DNA of 64,000 nt from Pseudomonas graminis (GTDB lineage: Bacteria; Pseudomonadota; Gammaproteobacteria; Pseudomonadales; Pseudomonadaceae), in NCBI RefSeq assembly GCF_002093745.1, contig NZ_MTSB01000002.1, positions 124,001-188,000 on the forward strand. Reading direction: 5' to 3'. This document shows, piece by piece, positions 60,159 through 64,000 of the stretch. The notes under the pieces are model-generated. The model ran no database searches and was not told the origin of the DNA. It worked only from the letters and a program-made list of their open reading frames with translations. The stretch's first letter is position 1. Every line of letters starts with the position of its first letter. A program made the translations under genes and the position numbers.

Positions 60159-60163
60159 CGGAA

Positions 60164-61966
60164 TCAGAACCACGCTTCTTGCATCGACAAACACGTGTCA
60201 TCGCGGTTTTCCAGAATCGCCAGCTCGTGATGGCAGCCCGGCACTTCCCATGTCAGGAAGTAGCGGGCTGCTTGCAGTTTGCCCTTGTAGAAGTCGTTAT
60301 CGGCCTGATTGCCTGTGCTCAAGCCTTCCTCTGAACGGATCGCCTGTTCCAGCCAGCGCCAGCCAATGATGGTGTGCCCGAATACCTTGAGGTACAGCGC
60401 CGAGTTGGCAAGGGTGCTGGTGATTCTGCCCTGAGCCATGTCGGTCAGCAGCCCCAGCGTGACGGCTTGCAGGCGTGCCACCAGGTGTTCGAGAGGCTGG
60501 CGCAGTTCATCAAGGGATTCGTGCGCCTGTGCGCGCTCGCAGGCACTGGAAATAAGACGCAGCAGTTGTTTGAGGCCGGTGCCACCGTTCTGGGCCAGCT
60601 TGCGGCCCAGCAGGTCCAGCGACTGAATGCCGTGCGTGCCTTCGTGAATCGGGTTGAGACGGTTGTCGCGGTAGTACTGCTCGACCGGGTACTCACGGGT
60701 GTAGCCATGACCGCCGAGCACCTGGATCGCCAGTTCGTTGGCCTTCAGGCAGAACTCCGATGGCCAGGATTTGACGACGGGGGTCAGCAGGTCCAGCAAC
60801 TCGTGGGCGTGTTTGCGGGCGTCTTCGGTTTCGCCGGTCTGGGTGTCGTCGAACAGTCGCGAGGCGTACAGGCACAAGTCAAACGCGCCTTCCACGTAAG
60901 CCTTTTGAGTCAGCAACATGCGCCGTACATCCGCGTGTTGAATGATCGGAACGGGCGTGCTTTCGGGGCTCTTGCTGTCGGGCAACCGACCCTGAGGCCG
61001 CTCACGTGCGTAGTCCAGCGAATACAGATAACCCGAGTAACCGAGCATGACGGCACCCAGGCCTACACCGATGCGCGCTTCGTTCATCATCTGGAACATG
61101 TACGTCAGACCCTGATGCGGTTTGCCGACCAGATACCCGACGCACGCTCCCTGATCGCCGAAGTTGAGTGCAGTGGACGTTGTGCCTTTCCAGCCCATCT
61201 TGTGGAACAGCCCGGCCAGCAGCACATCGTTGCGCTTGCCAAGGCTGCCGTCATCGTTGACCAGAAACTTGGGCACGATGAACAGCGAGATCCCTTTGAC
61301 CCCGCCTGGCGCATCCGGCAGCTTTGCCAGCACCAGGTGGACGATATTTTCCGACAGCGAATGATCGCCCCCGGAGATGAATATCTTGTTGCCGCGCAGT
61401 CGATACGTGCCGTCGGAAGCGGGTTCGGCGCGCGTGCGAATGTCCGACAGTGACGAGCCAGCGTGCGGTTCGGTCAACGCCATCGTGCCAAAGAAGCGGC
61501 CTTCTATCATCGGTTTAAGAAAGCGCTGTTTCTGTTCGTCACTGCCGAAACTTTCGATCAGATTGGCCGCCCCCATCGTCAGAAACGGGTATGACGTGGT
61601 CCCGACATTGGCGGCCTGGAAGTGGGCAAAACAGGCCTGCGATAACAGGGTAGGCAATTGCATGCCGCCTGCTTCGAAGTCGCGTGATGCATTGAGAAAG
61701 CCAGCCTCAAGGAACGCGTCTACGGCCGGCTTGACCTCAGGGATCAGAATGGCCTCGCCGTTTTCATAGCGCGGCTCGTTCTCGTCTGCCTTGCGATTGT
61801 GTGGCGCGAAGTACTTTTCCGCGAGGGTACGTGCCGTGCCCAGTGCTGCATCGAACGTTTCCCGCGAATGTTCGGCAAACCGTTCACGCCGGATCAGCCC
61901 TTCGGCGTCCAGCACCTCGTACAGCTCGAAAGCCAGATTGCGGGAACTGAGCAGCAACTCGGACAT
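60164..61966 (-). CDS. Acyl-CoA dehydrogenase with extended C-terminus
   Basis: The 600-residue flavoprotein has the ACAD core (MALTEPHAGSSLSDI, KIFISGGDH, catalytic-base region NPIHEGTHGIQ) and the extra C-terminal helical domain seen in FadE5-like and DMSP-pathway (DmdC-like) enzymes. It should oxidise an acyl-CoA, passing electrons to ETF; chain-length preference is not readable. It is convergent with the toxin gene, only five bases apart, without a visible terminator. ATG 61966 is the family start (MSELLLSSRNLAFELYEVL). Confidence 0.92.
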   Translation of the reverse strand: MSELLLSSRNLAFELYEVLDAEGLIRRERFAEHSRETFDAALGTARTLAEKYFAPHNRKADENEPRYENGEAILIPEVKPAVDAFLEAGFLNASRDFEAGGMQLPTLLSQACFAHFQAANVGTTSYPFLTMGAANLIESFGSDEQKQRFLKPMIEGRFFGTMALTEPHAGSSLSDIRTRAEPASDGTYRLRGNKIFISGGDHSLSENIVHLVLAKLPDAPGGVKGISLFIVPKFLVNDDGSLGKRNDVLLAGLFHKMGWKGTTSTALNFGDQGACVGYLVGKPHQGLTYMFQMMNEARIGVGLGAVMLGYSGYLYSLDYARERPQGRLPDSKSPESTPVPIIQHADVRRMLLTQKAYVEGAFDLCLYASRLFDDTQTGETEDARKHAHELLDLLTPVVKSWPSEFCLKANELAIQVLGGHGYTREYPVEQYYRDNRLNPIHEGTHGIQSLDLLGRKLAQNGGTGLKQLLRLISSACERAQAHESLDELRQPLEHLVARLQAVTLGLLTDMAQGRITSTLANSALYLKVFGHTIIGWRWLEQAIRSEEGLSTGNQADNDFYKGKLQAARYFLTWEVPGCHHELAILENRDDTCLSMQEAWF

Positions 61967-62089
61967 GATGGCGCACCTGTTCTTGGAATAGGCTCAGTCT
62001 AGGTCGCGTTGCAGGGGGAGGGTAGCAAGATTGATTCGGGTGATAGGCGGGCGTGGTGCCGCCGTATTGTGATACTGGAACGAAAGAGC

Positions 62090-62265
62090 GGAGGCAGAGC
62101 GTCCAGGCCTGCATGCCAGCGCGGAGCGCTCAGCGATACACAAAAGTCCGCTTTTTGAGTATCGCCGGAGGCCGTGGGGGTGAACCTGTTCACGAAAGTG
62201 CCGGTATGATCGCCGAAAAAAGCATCCTCTGAAACACCGTCTTCGCGAACAGGTTCGCTCCCACG
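62090..62265. repeat. Mixed extragenic repeats: degenerate hairpins and an inverted REP pair
   Basis: The 359-base gap 61967-62325 holds no gene. It contains degraded copies of the hairpin family (GAGGCAGAGCGTCC at 62091-62104; CAGCGCGGAGCGCT at about 62118-62131), then two facing REP units, 62173-62197 (GTGGGGGTGAACCTGTTCAC) and 62240-62265 (CGCGAACAGGTTCGCTCCCAC), a REPIN-like pair. No terminator with a T-run was found for putA. Confidence 0.75.
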
Positions 62266-62325
62266 CCCTGCGGGCAGAGGCCTTAAGGCTGAGCGCTTCG
62301 CGTCACCTGCTAAAGCGCTGTAGCC

Positions 62326-64000
62326 TCACCCGATCGTCATCAAGCTCGCATTGCCCCCGGCCGCTGCGGTGTTGACGCTCAGCGCGCGCTCGATCACCAG
62401 ACGCTCCAGCGGGACATTGGTTTCGCCGTGGGAGAGACCGTTGACACCGACTATTGCACCATTGCGCCGGGCGATCTGCTGGCAGATGGCGCGCAACTGA
62501 TCGGAATCGCCGTGGTGCAGGACGGCGTCTATGGCGACCTCGTCCTTGCTCCAGTCCGGGACCAGCTTGATACGTGCCTGCACATCTTTCGGCAGACGAG
62601 CGCGAAGCGGCTTGCTGACATCGGTTTCCGGCCAGATGGCCGAGCCACCGACAGCCAGAACGGCAGCCAGTTGAATCAGCAGGTCGCCTTCGTCATCGGC
62701 CAGGCACAGCACGTGTTCGCGCGGCAGGATGGCGTAGCTGTTGCGCTCGCCGGTCGGGCCAGCCAGCTGGCGAGTGATGCCGCTTTGTGACTGCTCGGCG
62801 TACAGGCTGCACAAGGCATCCAGTTCGGCATGTTGGTGGCTGGCCGCCCAGGCTTTCAAGGCTTGCAGCGGTTTGCTCAACACGTCACGCAAGCGGGTAT
62901 CCGGCGCAGACAGCGCGTCGCCGCGTACGAATGATTGCTCGATGGCATCCTGCGGTCGCGTCGACAGCAGGCGATACAGGTACAGCGGGCCACCGGCTTT
63001 CGGGCCGGTGCCGGACAGGCCCTCGCCGCCAAACGGCTGAACACCCACCACGGCCCCGACGATGTTGCGGTTGACGTACACGTTACCGGCGTTGACGTTG
63101 TCGATCACCTTGGCGATGGTTTCGTCGATCCGGGTATGCACGCCGAGCGTCAGGCCATAACCGGACGCATTGATCTGAGCGATCAGCTGGTCCAGTTCCT
63201 TGCGCTTGTAGCGCACCACGTGCAACACAGGGCCGAAGATTTCGCGTTGCAGCTCATCGAAGCTTTCCAGCTCGATCAGGGTCGGCATCACGTAGGTGCC
63301 GCGCTTGAGTTCGGCACTGTCGGCGATGGCGACCTGATAAACCGTGCGTCCCTTGTCGCGCATGGCCTGGATGTGTTTCTCGATCCCGGCCTTGGCTTCA
63401 GCGTCGATAACCGGACCGATATCCACGGACAGACGCTCGGGGTTGCCCAGACGGCCTTCAGCCATTGCGCCCTTGAGCATTTCAATGACTCGGTCAGCCG
63501 AGTCTTCCTGCAGGCACAGCACGCGCAGTGCCGAGCAGCGTTGCCCCGCGCTGTCGAACGCCGAGGACACCACGTCGATCACCACCTGTTCGGTCAGTGC
63601 CGAAGAGTCGACGATCATCGCGTTCTGGCCACCGGTCTCAGCAATCAGCGGGATAGGGCGGCCCTGCGAATCCAGACGCCCGGCCACGTTGCGCTGCAGC
63701 AAGCGGGCGACTTCGGTGGAGCCGGTGAACATCACCCCTTTCACGCGCTCATCACCTACCAGCCCGGCACCGACGGTTTCGCCACGGCCTGGCAGCAATT
63801 GCAGCACGCCTTCCGGAATACCGGCTTCAAGCAGCAGGCGCACGGCCTGGGCGGCGATTAGCGGTGTCTGCTCGGCGGGTTTGGCCAGCACCGGGTTACC
63901 GGCAGCCAGCGCTGCGGCAACCTGCCCGCTGAAAATGGCCAGCGGGAAGTTCCACGGGCTGATGCAAACCACCGGCCCCAAGGGGCGGTGGCCGTCGTTG
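62326..64000 (-). CDS. putA: Proline utilisation protein PutA, C-terminal part
   Basis: About 558 residues of the C-terminal part of PutA are present; the gene continues beyond the window. This part is the P5C (glutamate semialdehyde) dehydrogenase: VVCISPWNFPLAIFSGQVAA (split at the domain start), FTGSTEVARLLQ, catalytic Glu in IAETGGQNAMIVDSSA and Cys in DSAGQRCSALRV, then the C-terminal PutA-specific domain of long PutAs after about residue 330 of the visible part. PutA oxidises proline to glutamate; long forms in Pseudomonas also act as repressors through an N-terminal domain that is not visible here. Confidence 0.95.
   Translation of the reverse strand, partial: NDGHRPLGPVVCISPWNFPLAIFSGQVAAALAAGNPVLAKPAEQTPLIAAQAVRLLLEAGIPEGVLQLLPGRGETVGAGLVGDERVKGVMFTGSTEVARLLQRNVAGRLDSQGRPIPLIAETGGQNAMIVDSSALTEQVVIDVVSSAFDSAGQRCSALRVLCLQEDSADRVIEMLKGAMAEGRLGNPERLSVDIGPVIDAEAKAGIEKHIQAMRDKGRTVYQVAIADSAELKRGTYVMPTLIELESFDELQREIFGPVLHVVRYKRKELDQLIAQINASGYGLTLGVHTRIDETIAKVIDNVNAGNVYVNRNIVGAVVGVQPFGGEGLSGTGPKAGGPLYLYRLLSTRPQDAIEQSFVRGDALSAPDTRLRDVLSKPLQALKAWAASHQHAELDALCSLYAEQSQSGITRQLAGPTGERNSYAILPREHVLCLADDEGDLLIQLAAVLAVGGSAIWPETDVSKPLRARLPKDVQARIKLVPDWSKDEVAIDAVLHHGDSDQLRAICQQIARRNGAIVGVNGLSHGETNVPLERLVIERALSVNTAAAGGNASLMTIG

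Overview
The window is an ordinary-looking stretch of a gamma-proteobacterial chromosome. Gene content and order (lpxC-dciA-secA-argJ; pilT/yggS-proC-yggT-metX-metW-rdgB-hemW; pyrR-pyrB-pyrC'-ruvX-algH-tonB-gshB-pilGHIJ-chpA-chpC) are those of Pseudomonas. The extragenic REP-type repeats, the shortened chemosensory cluster and a large dermonecrotic-toxin-type protein fit the P. syringae/P. fluorescens lineage best, with P. syringae group as my preferred but unproven assignment. No rRNA, tRNA, CRISPR array, insertion sequence or prophage was seen. GC content and codon use look uniform, apart from the 3' part of the toxin gene, which looks more AT-rich.

Layout. 1-7 kb: end of lpxC (cut by the window edge), dciA, secA, argJ, a glutathione transferase and a Nudix/ThiE-like fusion. 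7.2-12.5 kb: a minus-strand operon for four-carbon acid sugars (ltnD, otnK, otnC, a GntP permease, otnI). 12.7-16.8 kb: YkgJ-type cysteine protein, alanine transaminase alaC and divergent ilvD. 16.8-23.6 kb: a minus-strand housekeeping series (yggS-proC-yggT, then metX-metW-rdgB-hemW-DUF3392), interrupted by tandem extragenic repeats. 23.6-26.1 kb: pilT, an NlpC/P60 peptidase and a double-TM2 membrane protein. 26.2-32.4 kb: pyrC', pyrB, pyrR, ruvX, algH, tonB3-type tonB and gshB, all on the minus strand. 32.6-42.6 kb: the plus-strand Pil-Chp chemosensory operon that controls type IV pili. 42.9-44.3 kb: selO. 44.5-51.5 kb: a GntR regulator divergent from a 5-oxoproline catabolic operon (NRAMP-like transporter, PxpA, DUF1445 protein, fused PxpB-PxpC, fused biotin carboxylase-BCCP). 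51.6-56.8 kb: a large MscK-type mechanosensitive channel and a CPA1 K+/H+ antiporter. 57.0-60.2 kb: a putative glycosylating toxin. 60.2-62.0 kb: acyl-CoA dehydrogenase. 62.3 kb to the end: C-terminal part of PutA, cut by the window edge.

How the parts work together. PilT is the pilus retraction motor and PilGHIJ-ChpA-ChpC is its signalling system; TonB3-type proteins have been tied to twitching in P. aeruginosa. PyrB and the metal-site-defective PyrC' form the Pseudomonas aspartate transcarbamoylase complex. The threonate/erythronate operon and the 5-oxoproline operon are self-contained catabolic modules. The most unusual items are the TcdA/TcdB-like toxin gene without a visible immunity gene, the complete split biotin carboxylase inside the 5-oxoprolinase operon, and a family of extragenic hairpins with three-base loops at six places in the window.
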